64,000 nt of DNA, taken from contig NZ_JARVRX010000001.1 of the NCBI RefSeq assembly GCF_030209435.1, positions 310,001-374,000 of the forward strand. The letters run 5' to 3'. Positions 18,129 through 30,796 of the stretch are shown piece after piece. The notes under the pieces were generated by a model. The model was not told the origin of the DNA, ran no database searches, and worked only from the letters and a program-made list of their open reading frames with translations. Numbering within the stretch: position 1 is the first letter of the stretch; each line of letters begins with the position of its first letter. The DNA is from Mycolicibacterium sp. lyk4-40-TYG-92 (GTDB taxonomy: Bacteria > Actinomycetota > Actinomycetes > Mycobacteriales > Mycobacteriaceae). The position numbers and the translations under genes were made by a program.

Positions 18129-18193
18129 GCGGGACCCACTCTTCACGGCACGCCGCTGACAGGGCAAGTCTCTGCTCAAAGCCGGTCAAAAGT

Positions 18194-18208
18194 GTTCACG
18201 GAATGAGC
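18194..18208. promoter_or_regulatory. IclR-type operator 2 (middle, degenerate)
   Basis: GTTCA-CGGAA-TGAGC has one mismatch in the right half-site relative to GTTCA-N5-TGAAC. Its centre is 30 bases from the centre of operator 3, so both would lie on nearly the same face of the helix. Confidence 0.5.
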
Positions 18209-18221
18209 ATCGACGTCATGT

Positions 18222-18240
18222 GCGTTCATTCAATGAACGC
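18222..18240. promoter_or_regulatory. IclR-type operator 3 (perfect palindrome, autoregulatory)
   Basis: GCGTTCATT-C-AATGAACGC is a perfect 9-1-9 palindrome. It ends 2 bases before the TAGGAT -10 box (18242-18247) of the iclR-type gene, so a bound dimer would cover the -35 and spacer region and repress its own promoter. Confidence 0.7.
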
Positions 18241-18241
18241 C

Positions 18242-18247
18242 TAGGAT
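18242..18247 (+). promoter_or_regulatory. -10 box of the IclR regulator (leaderless)
   Basis: TAGGAT, then GTGGTT, then ATG 18254. The spacing of 6 bases makes the ATG, not the in-frame GTG at 18248, the likely start. Confidence 0.65.
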
Positions 18248-18253
18248 GTGGTT

Positions 18254-19009
18254 ATGACCGGTCCGAATGTCGTCGCTCGGGTGGGGGCGATGCTGCGGGC
18301 CGTGGCCACCGCCGAACCCGACGGCGCCTCGACCACCGAACTCGGGAAGCTGGCGGGCCTGGCCCGGCCCACCGCGCACCGGCTGCTCACGGCGCTGGCC
18401 GACGAACATCTGGTCAGCCGGGATCAGAAAACCGGCCGCTGGTCACTCGGCCCCGAGCTGTATCTGCTCGGTGTCGGCGCGGCCCAACACCACGACGTGA
18501 CCGATCAGGCGCGTGCCGTCGTGACGAGACTGGCCCGCGAGACCGGCGAGAGTGCGTTCTTCTCCGCCCGCCGCGGTGATCAGACCGTGTGCGTGCTCAG
18601 CGAGGAGGGCAGCTTCCCGCTGCGCTCGCACGTCCTGCAGGTCGGTATCCGGTTTCCGCTCGGCGTGGCCAGCGCGGGACTCGCCATTCTCAGCCATCTG
18701 CCCGCCGCGGAGGTCGACGAGTACTTCTCCCGCGAGCAACCCGAAACCAATTGGGGGCCTGCGCATTCCGAAGCCGCCATCCGCAAGCGCATCGAGCAGA
18801 CCAGGCGTGCCGGCTACGCCGTCAACCCCGCACTGCTGGTCGAGGGCAGCTGGGGCATGGCGGCCGCGGTGTTCGACCGGCGCGGCCTGCCCGGCTGGGC
18901 TTTGAGCCTCACCGGTGTCGAGACCCGATTCCGGGCCGGGCGTCGACGAGAACTGGGGCGGCTCCTTCTCGACCAGGCCCACGAGTTGTCGGGCCGGCTG
19001 CAGGGGTGA
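18254..19009 (+). CDS. IclR family transcriptional regulator
   Basis: The product has 251 residues. The N-terminal winged helix-turn-helix (about 5-65: STTELGKLAGLARPTAHRLL) is followed by the IclR effector-binding domain (about 75-245: QVGIRFPLGVASAGLAIL; NPALLVEGSWGMAAAVFD). IclR proteins bind DNA as dimers or tetramers and sense small acids, often the substrate of the pathway they control. Divergent transcription and three related palindromes in the 148-base gap indicate control of the CoA-transferase genes and of itself. The effector is probably a 3-oxoacid or its precursor; this is inference. Confidence 0.9.
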   Translation: MTGPNVVARVGAMLRAVATAEPDGASTTELGKLAGLARPTAHRLLTALADEHLVSRDQKTGRWSLGPELYLLGVGAAQHHDVTDQARAVVTRLARETGESAFFSARRGDQTVCVLSEEGSFPLRSHVLQVGIRFPLGVASAGLAILSHLPAAEVDEYFSREQPETNWGPAHSEAAIRKRIEQTRRAGYAVNPALLVEGSWGMAAAVFDRRGLPGWALSLTGVETRFRAGRRRELGRLLLDQAHELSGRLQG

Positions 19010-19051
19010 CCCCGCGTCGCGGCGCGGGGAGCGGTAGGCGATTGTGGAACG

Positions 19052-19951
19052 GTGACTGAACGCGCGCGCATCGACTTTCCGTCCCGCATCGGCGTCTGGT
19101 GGGCCAGCGACAGCTGGGCCATGCCGGACGCGCAGGCAGTGGCCCGCGACATCGAAGCCATGGGCTACGGCTCGCTGTTCCTGCCCGAGACCGTCGGCAA
19201 GGAATGCCTCACCGAGTCGGCAGCGTTCCTCGCGGCCACCGACCGGCTGGTGGTCGGCACGGGCATCGCCAACATCCACGTGCGCCTGCCGTCGGCCGCC
19301 GAGGCCGGCGCGCGCACGCTGACCGCGCTGCACCCGGGCCGGTTCGTGCTGGGCCTCGGCGTCAGCCACGGGCCGCTGGTCGAGCGCGGGATGGGCGGCA
19401 CCTATGAAAAGCCGCTCGCCACCATGCGCAGCTACCTGGAGCGCATGGCCGCCGTGCCGGACGCCATCGAACCCGGTGTCGGCCGACCACCGCGACTGCT
19501 CGCGGCGTTGGGCCCCAAGATGATCGAGCTGTCGGGAAGCCAGGCCGACGGTGCGCATCCGTACCTGGTCCTGCCGGCAGCCACCGCGACGACGCGGGAC
19601 ATCCTCGGACCGGACAAGTGGATCGTCTCCGAGCAGGCGGTGGCGATCGGTGGCGATGACGCCGACCAGTTGCGCCGCGCCCACGATCACCTGAACGTCT
19701 ACAGCGGCCTGCCCAACTACCGGAACTCGTGGCTGCGCCAGGGCTTCGATGAGAGCGATCTGGTCCGCGGCGGGTCCGAGCGACTGGCCCGCGCCCTGGT
19801 CGGGATGGGCAGCGTCGAAGACGCCGCGGCCAAGGTGACGGCGCACCTCGATGCCGGCGCCGACCACGTCGTGGTGCAGGTGCTCGCGGAACATCCGACC
19901 GCCGACCCGCGGCCGGGTCTGCGTGACCTGGCGGGCGCCCTGGGGTTGTAG
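19052..19951 (+). CDS. LLM class F420-dependent oxidoreductase (TIGR03620-like)
   Basis: This 299-residue luciferase-like (beta/alpha)8-barrel protein has family features such as IGVWWASDSW at the start, VGTGIANIHVRLPSAAEAGARTL, ALHPGRFVLGLGVSHGPLVE and the late WIVSEQAVAIGGDDADQLR. Mycobacteria have many such proteins that use F420 rather than FMN. The substrate is unknown. GTG 19052 follows the iclR-type gene by 42 bases on the same strand, so co-transcription is possible. No clear ribosome site precedes it. Confidence 0.85.
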   Translation: MTERARIDFPSRIGVWWASDSWAMPDAQAVARDIEAMGYGSLFLPETVGKECLTESAAFLAATDRLVVGTGIANIHVRLPSAAEAGARTLTALHPGRFVLGLGVSHGPLVERGMGGTYEKPLATMRSYLERMAAVPDAIEPGVGRPPRLLAALGPKMIELSGSQADGAHPYLVLPAATATTRDILGPDKWIVSEQAVAIGGDDADQLRRAHDHLNVYSGLPNYRNSWLRQGFDESDLVRGGSERLARALVGMGSVEDAAAKVTAHLDAGADHVVVQVLAEHPTADPRPGLRDLAGALGL

Positions 19952-19960
19952 CCGCGCGCC

Positions 19961-20623
19961 TCAGGCTTCCGTCGCGGCAGCCTTACGCCGCTGGTACCAG
20001 TGCCAGATCATCGGCGTGATGGACGCGACCAGGATCAGGATGAAGATCGGCTCGAGCAGCTTCTGGACGATGGGGAACTGCCCCAGCCAGTAGCCCAGCA
20101 GCGTGATGCCGCAGCCCCACACGATCGCGCCGATCACGTTGTAGAGCGTGAAGGCGGCGTAGCCCATCTTGGCGGCACCGGCGGTGATGGGCGCCAGGGT
20201 GCGCACGATCGGCACGAAGCGGGCCAGCAGGATCGCGAACGGCCCGCGTTCCTCGAAGAAGGTGTGCGCCTCGTCGAGGTACTTCTGCTTGAGGACGCGG
20301 GCGTCGGGCTTGAACATCGAGGTGCCGAGGAAGCGTCCGATGAGGTAGCCGGCCTGCCCGCCGAGGATGGCGGCGACGGGAATGGTCACCATCAGCAGCC
20401 AGATGTTGAAGTTGGCCTGGGCGGCGACCTCGGCCTGGGCGGCAGTGCCCGCGGCCAGCATGCCCGCGACGAACAGCAGGGTGTCGCCGGGCAGGATCGG
20501 GAACAGCACGCCCGACTCGACGAAGATGACGACCAGCAGCCCCACCAATGCCCACGTGCCGAAATAGGCGATGAGCTTCACCGGATCCATGAAGTCCGGC
20601 ATGAGCGAAAGGGTGCTGATCAT
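19961..20623 (-). CDS. DedA family membrane protein
   Basis: This 220-residue DedA/SNARE-associated protein has several membrane segments and the family core ESGVLFPILPGDTLLFVAG, a glycine-rich GGQAGYLIGRFLG and the FxxRFxPxxRTxxPxxAG signature (LLARFVPIVRTLAPITAGAAKM). DedA proteins are thought to be lipid (undecaprenyl-phosphate or phospholipid) transporters or scramblases. The start is ATG 20623, because TATGTT (20630-20635) stands 6 bases upstream. The frame extends to 20695 but would run into the divergent dehydrogenase. The M. tuberculosis counterpart (Rv0364) also neighbours fba. Confidence 0.9.
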   Translation of the reverse strand: MISTLSLMPDFMDPVKLIAYFGTWALVGLLVVIFVESGVLFPILPGDTLLFVAGMLAAGTAAQAEVAAQANFNIWLLMVTIPVAAILGGQAGYLIGRFLGTSMFKPDARVLKQKYLDEAHTFFEERGPFAILLARFVPIVRTLAPITAGAAKMGYAAFTLYNVIGAIVWGCGITLLGYWLGQFPIVQKLLEPIFILILVASITPMIWHWYQRRKAAATEA

Positions 20624-20629
20624 GGGGTC

Positions 20630-20635
20630 AACATA
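20630..20635 (-). promoter_or_regulatory. -10 box of dedA (leaderless)
   Basis: TATGTT on the minus strand, then GACCCC, then ATG 20623. It is divergent from the dehydrogenase promoter 40 bases away. Confidence 0.6.
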
Positions 20636-20675
20636 CCGGGGTCTGTTGACTGTTCCCTTAACCGCACATCGCCAA

Positions 20676-20681
20676 TAGGGT
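20676..20681 (+). promoter_or_regulatory. -10 box of the alcohol dehydrogenase (leaderless)
   Basis: TAGGGT, then CGGCGC, then ATG 20688. TTCCCT 17 bases upstream (20653-20658) is a weak -35 candidate. Confidence 0.55.
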
Positions 20682-20687
20682 CGGCGC

Positions 20688-21701
20688 ATGGCCACTCACA
20701 GGGCAGTTCACGTAGCGCAGGCCGACGGCCCGCTCGCACTTGCGGACGTCGACACCGTCTCGCCGCCGCGCGATCACGTCCGCATCGCGGTAGCCGCGTG
20801 CGGGGTCTGCGGCACCGACCGGGAGTTCCACGCGGGGCACTTCCCGGGACTCTCGTGGCCGCTGACCCTCGGCCACGAGATCGCCGGGACCGTCGCCGAA
20901 CTGGGCGACGGCGTCGAAGACTTCGCCGTCGGTGATCGCGTCGCGGTGGGCTGGTTCGGCGGCAACTGCAACCGCTGCGTGCCATGTCGCCAGGGGCATT
21001 TCATGCAGTGCGTTCGCATGGAGGTGCCCAGCTGGCACTATCCCGGCGGATACGCCGAGTCGGTCACGGCGCCCGCGACGGCACTGGCCCGAATCCCGGA
21101 GGGATTCTCGTTCGCCGAGGCGGCCCCGATGGGCTGCGCCGGCGTGACGACGTTCAACGGCTTGCGCAGGACGCGCGCCAAAGCCGGTGATCTGGTCGCG
21201 GTGATCGGGATCGGTGGCCTCGGCCACCTGGGCGTGCAGTTCTCCAGGGCGATGGGCTTCGAGACCGTCGCGATCGCTCGCGGGCCGGAGCGCGAGGCCG
21301 CCGCCAAGGAACTCGGCGCCCATCACTACATCGATTCGAACGCCGCGGACGTCGCCGCCGAACTGCAGCGCCTCGGCGGGGCGACGGTCGTGCTCGCGAC
21401 GGCCGCCAGTTCGACGGCGATGGCAGCCACCGTCGGTGGGCTTGCGCCCGAGGGACAACTCGTGACGGTCGGCGTCACGCCCGAGCCACTGCCGATCAGC
21501 CCGCTCGATCTCATCAACGGCGGCTTCTCGGTCACCGGGCACCCGTCGGGCACCTCGCGCGACATCGAGGAGACCTTGCACTTCGCCGCGCTGACGGGTG
21601 TGCGGCCCGTCATCGAGGAACGACCTCTCGCGCAGGCCGCCGAAGCTTTCGAGCGGATGAACAGCGGCCACGCGCGCTACCGGATGGTCTTGACCGTCTG
21701 A
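20688..21701 (+). CDS. Zinc-dependent alcohol dehydrogenase (MDR superfamily)
   Basis: The product has 337 residues. Catalytic zinc ligands sit in CGVCGTDREFH (Cys about residue 37) and GHEIAG (about 62-67). The structural-zinc lobe keeps four cysteines in NCNRCVPCRQGHFMQCV. The NAD(P)-binding fold shows GIGGLGHLGVQFSRAMG (about 176-192). It oxidises an alcohol or reduces an aldehyde in the cytosol; the substrate is unknown. Several mycobacterial relatives are annotated as AdhA/AdhC-type, but I cannot assign a name. It is divergent from dedA and precedes fba by 81 bases. Confidence 0.9.
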   Translation: MATHRAVHVAQADGPLALADVDTVSPPRDHVRIAVAACGVCGTDREFHAGHFPGLSWPLTLGHEIAGTVAELGDGVEDFAVGDRVAVGWFGGNCNRCVPCRQGHFMQCVRMEVPSWHYPGGYAESVTAPATALARIPEGFSFAEAAPMGCAGVTTFNGLRRTRAKAGDLVAVIGIGGLGHLGVQFSRAMGFETVAIARGPEREAAAKELGAHHYIDSNAADVAAELQRLGGATVVLATAASSTAMAATVGGLAPEGQLVTVGVTPEPLPISPLDLINGGFSVTGHPSGTSRDIEETLHFAALTGVRPVIEERPLAQAAEAFERMNSGHARYRMVLTV

Positions 21702-21782
21702 CCGGGTGTCCCCGGGTGCCGCACTTCAGCTACGCGTGACTGACATACTGGCCCAGACTGCAGGTTCGCCGAGAGGAAAAAC

Positions 21783-22829
21783 ATGCCCATCGCCACGCCC
21801 GAGGTCTACGCGGAGATGCTGGCCCGTGCCAAGGAACACTCCTTCGCGTTCCCCGCGATCAACTGTGTGGGTTCGGAGAGCGTCAACGCCGCCATCAAGG
21901 GTTTCGCCGATGCGGGTAGCGACGGCATCATCCAATTCTCCACCGGCGGTGCGGAATTCGCGTCAGGCCTGGGCGTCAAGGACATGGTCACCGGTGCCGT
22001 CGCGCTGGCCGAGTTCGCCCACGTCGTCGCTGCCAAGTACGACATCACCGTCGCGCTGCACACCGACCACTGCCCCAAGGACAAGCTCGACGGTTTCGTC
22101 CGGCCGCTGCTGGCCATCTCGGCCGAGCGCGTCGCCCGCGGCGAGAACCCGCTGTTCCAGTCGCACATGTGGGACGGCTCCGCGGTGCCGATCGACGAGA
22201 ACCTGCAGATCGCACAGGAGCTGCTGAAGCTGACGTCGGCCGCGAACATCATCCTCGAGGTCGAGATCGGCGTCGTCGGCGGTGAAGAGGACGGCGTCGA
22301 AGCCGAGATCAACGAGAAGCTGTACACCAGCTCCGAGGACTTCGAGAAGACCATCGACGCGCTGGGCTCGGGCGAGAACGGCAAGTACCTGCTGGCCGCC
22401 ACCTTCGGCAACGTCCACGGTGTCTACAAGCCGGGCAACGTCAAGCTCAAGCCCGAGGTACTGGCCGAGGGACAGAAGGTGGCCGCCGCAAAGCTCGGTC
22501 TGCCCGCTGGTTCCAAGCCGTTCGACTTCGTGTTCCACGGTGGGTCGGGTTCACTGAAGTCCGAGATCGAGGACTCCTTGCGCTACGGCGTCGTGAAGAT
22601 GAACGTCGACACCGACACTCAGTACGCGTTCACCCGTCCGGTGGCGGCGCACATGTTCACCAACTATGACGGTGTCCTGAAGATCGACGGGGAAGTTGGG
22701 AATAAGAAGGTCTACGACCCGCGCAGCTACCTGAAGAAGGCCGAGGCTTCGATGACCCAGCGTGTCATCGAAGCGTGCAACGACCTGCACAGCACGGGCC
22801 GCAGCGTCTCCGCGGGGCTGGGTAAATAG
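21783..22829 (+). CDS. fba: Class II fructose-bisphosphate aldolase
   Basis: This 348-residue zinc enzyme of glycolysis and gluconeogenesis interconverts fructose-1,6-bisphosphate with dihydroxyacetone phosphate and glyceraldehyde-3-phosphate. Seen motifs are LHTDHCPKDK with the zinc ligand and catalytic Asp, LEVEIGVVGGEEDGVE, AATFGNVHGVYKPGN with a His ligand, FVFHGGSGS with the last zinc His, and MNVDTDTQYAF for phosphate binding. The length fits the mycobacterial enzyme (about 344). The start ATG 21783 has GAGAGGA 6 bases upstream. It is cytosolic and expected to be essential. Confidence 0.97.
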   Translation: MPIATPEVYAEMLARAKEHSFAFPAINCVGSESVNAAIKGFADAGSDGIIQFSTGGAEFASGLGVKDMVTGAVALAEFAHVVAAKYDITVALHTDHCPKDKLDGFVRPLLAISAERVARGENPLFQSHMWDGSAVPIDENLQIAQELLKLTSAANIILEVEIGVVGGEEDGVEAEINEKLYTSSEDFEKTIDALGSGENGKYLLAATFGNVHGVYKPGNVKLKPEVLAEGQKVAAAKLGLPAGSKPFDFVFHGGSGSLKSEIEDSLRYGVVKMNVDTDTQYAFTRPVAAHMFTNYDGVLKIDGEVGNKKVYDPRSYLKKAEASMTQRVIEACNDLHSTGRSVSAGLGK

Positions 22830-22843
22830 ACAGCACCGCCCAC

Positions 22844-22892
22844 TGGCCGGTCATGCCGTAGGAATCGCGAATTCCTGTGTCGTGACCGGCCA
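22844..22892. terminator. Nested inverted repeats at the fba 3' end
   Basis: An outer perfect 10-bp repeat TGGCCGGTCA / TGACCGGCCA (22844-22853 and 22883-22892) encloses an inner AGGAAT-CGCGA-ATTCCT hairpin (22860-22876). It starts 15 bases after the fba stop and lies over the last codons of the opposite-strand gene. It is a plausible terminator for fba, though the loop is long. Confidence 0.5.
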
Positions 22893-23288
22893 TTCGGCGT
22901 TCATGGCCGAATGGCCGCGCGTCAGGAGCACCGTGCCCAGCACCGCGACGGCGGCGATGGCCGCGATCACCAGCACCAGTGCGATGACCCAGCCCCAGCT
23001 GCGCCGGTCCTTCTGCGGCTTGACGTCGCCGGGGATCAGCTGTGGTGCGGCCGGCGGCATCAGCTCGGTTTCCGGGTCCGGCAGCGGCGCGATGATCTGC
23101 GTCTTGCCGTCGAAGCCCGACGGCGCGGTGAAGCGGCGAACCGGGATGGTCGGATCGGTCGCCGGATCCGCGGGCTCGAAGATTTCGGTTGCCGCCGCGG
23201 CGTCATCGCCTGTCGAGGCAGCGCGCTGATCGGCATCGCGACGGCTGTCCGGTCCCGTCGGGTTCGACATGGCGGCTGGGTTCGACAT
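22851..23288 (-). CDS. Single-pass membrane protein (short Rv0361-like)
   Basis: The product has 145 residues: a disordered acidic N-terminus of about 90 residues rich in Asp, Pro, Ala and Thr, one transmembrane helix (about 99-122, WGWVIALVLVIAAIAAVAVLG) and only about 22 residues beyond it. The position beside fba and opposite a DUF3151 gene matches the M. tuberculosis gene Rv0361, which as I recall is nearly twice as long with an extracytoplasmic domain. This copy would therefore lack that domain. MSNP occurs twice at the N-terminus (starts at 23288 and 23270). GGGAGGA precedes the first ATG. Function unknown. Confidence 0.7.
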   Translation of the reverse strand: MSNPAAMSNPTGPDSRRDADQRAASTGDDAAAATEIFEPADPATDPTIPVRRFTAPSGFDGKTQIIAPLPDPETELMPPAAPQLIPGDVKPQKDRRSWGWVIALVLVIAAIAAVAVLGTVLLTRGHSAMNAEWPVTTQEFAIPTA

Positions 23289-23423
23289 GGGGGTGACTGT
23301 CCTCCCGAGATCAGATCGCGCACTGGGGCCGATGCGTCCTTCAGCAGGCCGCGACGTCCTACCCGGAGCTTAATCTCCCGCCTGCGGGATCTCAGCGAGC
23401 GGCCGCACGGCACAATGGCGGCC

Positions 23424-23833
23424 ATGACGCGAATGGGTGATCTGCTGGGTCCGGAGCCGGTGTTGCTGCCTGCCAACTTCGAGGCCGAGGACGCTCTCGC
23501 CGCCGGTAAATCTGCGACCGACGTTGCTGCGGCGCATCCGACGGCCTCCGTCGCGTGGGCCGCCCTGGCCGAGGCCGCGCTGGCCGACGGTCAGACGATC
23601 ACCGCCTACGCCTATGCCCGTACCGGCTACCACCGCGGCCTGGATCAGCTGCGCCGCAACGGCTGGAAGGGCTTCGGCCCGGTGCCGTTCGCGCACGAGC
23701 CGAACCAGGGTTTCCTGCGCTGCGTGGCGGTGCTGGCCAAGGCCGCGGACTCCATCGGCGAGCAGGACGAGCACCTGCGCTGCCTGGATCTGCTCGACGA
23801 CTGCGATCCCGCGGCCCGCGGCGAGCTGGGTCT

Positions 23834-23837
<4 letters not shown>
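23424..23837 (+). CDS. DUF3151 family protein
   Basis: The product has 137 residues, from MTRMGDLLGPEPVLLP to CDPAARGELGL. The conserved middle (VAWAALAEAALADGQTITAYAYARTGYHRGLDQLRRNGWKGFG) marks the actinobacterial DUF3151 family, a helical TPR-like fold of unknown role (Rv0360c in M. tuberculosis, from memory). ATG 23424 is preferred; ATG 23415 (MAAMTRMG) is also possible. The frame is open much further upstream but carries no family similarity there. Its stop overlaps the stop region of the convergent cation-efflux gene by 4 bases. Confidence 0.88.
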
Positions 23838-28253
<4,416 letters not shown>

Positions 28254-28257
<4 letters not shown>

Positions 28258-30227
28258 GGCTCGGCGCGTAGCGCGGGCCACCAGATGCGTGGGCCGATCA
28301 GGGTGAACAGCGCCGGGATGATGACGGTCCGCACCACGAAGGTGTCCAGCAGGATGCCGAGGCCGACGATGATGCCCAGCTGCGTCAGCACGATCAGCGG
28401 CAGCACGCCGAGCACGCAGAACACCGCCGCCAGCACGATGCCGGCGCTGGTGATCACGGCGCCCGTCGCCGAGACGGCCCGCACGATGCCCTGCCGGTTG
28501 CCGAACTCCGGGGTCTCTTCGCGGGCGCGGGTCACCAGGAAGATCGTGTAGTCGACGCCGAGCGCGACGAGGAACAGGAACGCGAACAGCGGGGTCCCGT
28601 TGTCCAGTGCGGGAAAACCGAACAGGTGCACGCTGGCCCAGCCGCCGACGCCGAGCGCGGCCAACGCGCTGAGCACCGTCACGGCGACCAGGATCAGTGG
28701 TGCCAGGGCCGAGCGCAGCAGGACGTAGAGGACGGCCAGGACCACCAGCAGGATGGCCGGGATGACGATCTTCCGGTCGTGCTGAGCTGCTTCCGCGGCA
28801 TCGCGGGCCTGCGCGTCCGGGCCGCCGACCACGGCGCCGGCGTCGAGCTGGTGCGCTGAATCCCGAAGGGCGTCAATGGTTTTGAATGCCGCCGGCGACG
28901 CCGGTGCGGCTGCCAGGACCACCGACCACTGCGTCAGGCCCGACGCCGAGCGCCCGGCCGGGGTCACCGACACCACGCCGGGCGTGCGGGTGATGGCTTC
29001 GCCCACCGCGGGGACGGACGCGATGACGGTGGTCGGGTTGGTCAGGCCGCTCGGGAAGTGTGCGGCCAGGGTGTCGTAGCCGGCGACGGACTCGGCCTGC
29101 ACCCGGAACTGCTGGGTCTGGGACAGCCCGACGGGCAGATTCACCAGCCCCACACACAGTGCGGCCAAGCCGGCCAGCGCCACCGTGGCGACGCGGCCCG
29201 GCCTGCTGGACACACCCGCCGCGACGCGGTGCCAGACACCGCTTTCGGTGAGCGGCATGGTGTGCGATCCGGTTTCGGGGATGAAGGGCCAGAACAGCCG
29301 GCGGCCGAACAACCCGAGCAGCGGTGGCAGGACCAACAGGACGAACACCGCGGCGACCACCAGGCCGGACGCGGCCTGCACCCCGAGACTGCGGTTGCTC
29401 GGCGCCGAGGCGAGCAGCAGCGTCAGCAGCGCCAGGACGACGGTGGCGTTGCTGGCGATGATCGCCGGTGCCGCGGCGCGCCAGGCCACTCGCAGGGCGT
29501 CCCGGTGGTCGCCGCGCCGGGATAGTTCCTCGCGGTAGCGCGAAATGAGCAGCAGCGCATAGTTGGTACCCGCGCCGAATACCAGCACGCTGGTGATGCC
29601 CGTAGTCGAACCGTCCGGGCTCAGCCCCGTTGCGGCGGCCACCGCGGTGCCGACGACCGCGCCCACCTGATCTGCGAAGCCGATCACCAGCAGCGGGATC
29701 AGCCAGAGGATGGGGGAGCGGTACGTGACGATCAGCAGCAGCGCCACGACGGTGGCAGTCACCGCGAGAAGCGTGAAGTTGGCTCCGGCAAAGGAATTGG
29801 CGATGTCGGCGCCGAACGCGGGGCCGCCGGTGACCTGAGCCCGTAAGCCGTCGGGCATCGACGCCGATACCTGCGACCGCAGTTCCTGGACCGCGTCGCG
29901 GAGAGCGAAGCCGGACAGGTCGGCAGCCAGCGGCGCCACCCGCACCGCGGCCTTGCCGTCGTCGGATACCCGGGCGCCCGCGCCGGCGGCGGTGATATCG
30001 GCCGGGGTCAAGGGCGCGTCGTCCGTGCGGGTGACGACGATGATCGCCGGCGCGGTCCCGCCGCCGGGGAATTGCGTGCGCAGGGCGTCGGCGCGGGCGG
30101 ATTCCGCGCCGGCCGGCACGACCACCGGCGACTGCGACGACGAATCCCCGGCGCCGAGCAGCGCCATGGCTGCGCCGGAGAGCATCAGGACGATCAGGGC
30201 CACTGCCCAGGCGACTCGAGTGGACAC
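28254..30227 (-). CDS. MMPL family (RND-type) efflux transporter
   Basis: The product has 657 residues: twelve predicted helices in two halves and two modest porter domains. The C-terminal half keeps the proton-relay pair in VALGVDYTIFLVTRAREE, but the N-terminal half has FGAGTNYALLLISRYREE, with Asn in place of the usual Asp. It is smaller than true MmpL proteins and closer to YdfJ-type drug or lipid exporters. It is divergent from a MarR regulator across a short AT-rich gap, so induction by a drug-like ligand is likely. GTG 30227 is the only start near the promoter. The stop overlaps the thioesterase stop by 4 bases. Confidence 0.88.
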
Positions 30228-30231
30228 CCGG

Positions 30232-30262
30232 AGAATATTTCAGATACTTAAATATTAATCAA
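30232..30262. promoter_or_regulatory. AT-rich operator/promoter between MMPL and MarR genes
   Basis: About 40 bases of AT-rich sequence contain TTAA-ATA-TTAA (30248-30258) and two AATATT words. On the minus strand TTGATT (30262-30257) and TATTCT (30237-30232) are 19 bases apart and could drive the MMPL gene, with the symmetric element in the spacer. It is the expected binding place for the MarR protein. Confidence 0.5.
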
Positions 30263-30279
30263 ATGAATTTCGTGGGCGT

Positions 30280-30285
30280 TATGCT
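30280..30285 (+). promoter_or_regulatory. -10 box of the MarR gene (leaderless)
   Basis: TATGCT, then CTCCGC, then GTG 30292. The exact 6-base spacing supports this GTG as the start. Confidence 0.65.
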
Positions 30286-30291
30286 CTCCGC

Positions 30292-30777
30292 GTGCCAAAG
30301 CCGCCGGACCGTGCCGACCTCGAGGCGCAGATCTCCGCCGACGTGCGGGCGCTGACGGCCGAATCCGAGCAGATCGGCCGCGCGTTTGCGGTGCAGAACG
30401 ATCTGGGGGCCAATGACTTCCGGGCGCTGCTGCACATCATGGTCGCCGAATCGGCAGGGACGCCGCTGACTGCGGGTGAGCTGCGCAAGCTGATGGGCAC
30501 CTCGGGCGCGGCCATCACCTACCTGGTGGAGCGGATGATCAGCTCGGGCCATCTGCGCCGCGACGCCGACCCTGCCGACCGGCGCAAGGTCATTCTGCGA
30601 TACGACGACAAGGGCCTGGTCGTCGGCCGGGAGTTCTTCAGTCCGCTGGCTCAGCTCAACACCCAGGCCTTGGCCGACCTGCCCGACGCGGACCTCGAGG
30701 CGGCGCACCGGGTCTTCGTGGCGCTCACCGGTGCGATGCGGACCTTCCGCGCCGAACCCGCACCCGGCGAGCTGTGA
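30292..30777 (+). CDS. MarR family transcriptional regulator
   Basis: The product has 161 residues. The winged helix-turn-helix core spans about 40-110: TAGELRKLMGTSGAAITYLVERMISSGHLRRDADPADRRKVIL, where the wing carries the family's DPADRR signature. The flanking helices form the dimer interface. It would repress the divergent MMPL exporter and itself until a small ligand binds. The GTG start is set by a TATGCT box 6 bases upstream. The last six codons including the stop are duplicated in tandem just downstream. Confidence 0.88.
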   Translation: MPKPPDRADLEAQISADVRALTAESEQIGRAFAVQNDLGANDFRALLHIMVAESAGTPLTAGELRKLMGTSGAAITYLVERMISSGHLRRDADPADRRKVILRYDDKGLVVGREFFSPLAQLNTQALADLPDADLEAAHRVFVALTGAMRTFRAEPAPGEL

Positions 30778-30796
30778 TCACCCGGCGAGCCGTGAT
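30761..30796. repeat. 18-bp tandem duplication spanning the marR-type stop codon
   Basis: CACCCGGCGAGCTGTGAT (30761-30778) is followed at once by CACCCGGCGAGCCGTGAT (30779-30796), with one mismatch. The unit is six codons long and includes the TGA, so the second copy contains a second in-frame stop. Confidence 0.8.

Noticed and set aside
18248..18250. GTG as start of the IclR gene
   Set aside because: It lies directly after the -10 box, where transcription has not yet begun; ATG 18254 fits the 6-base spacing.
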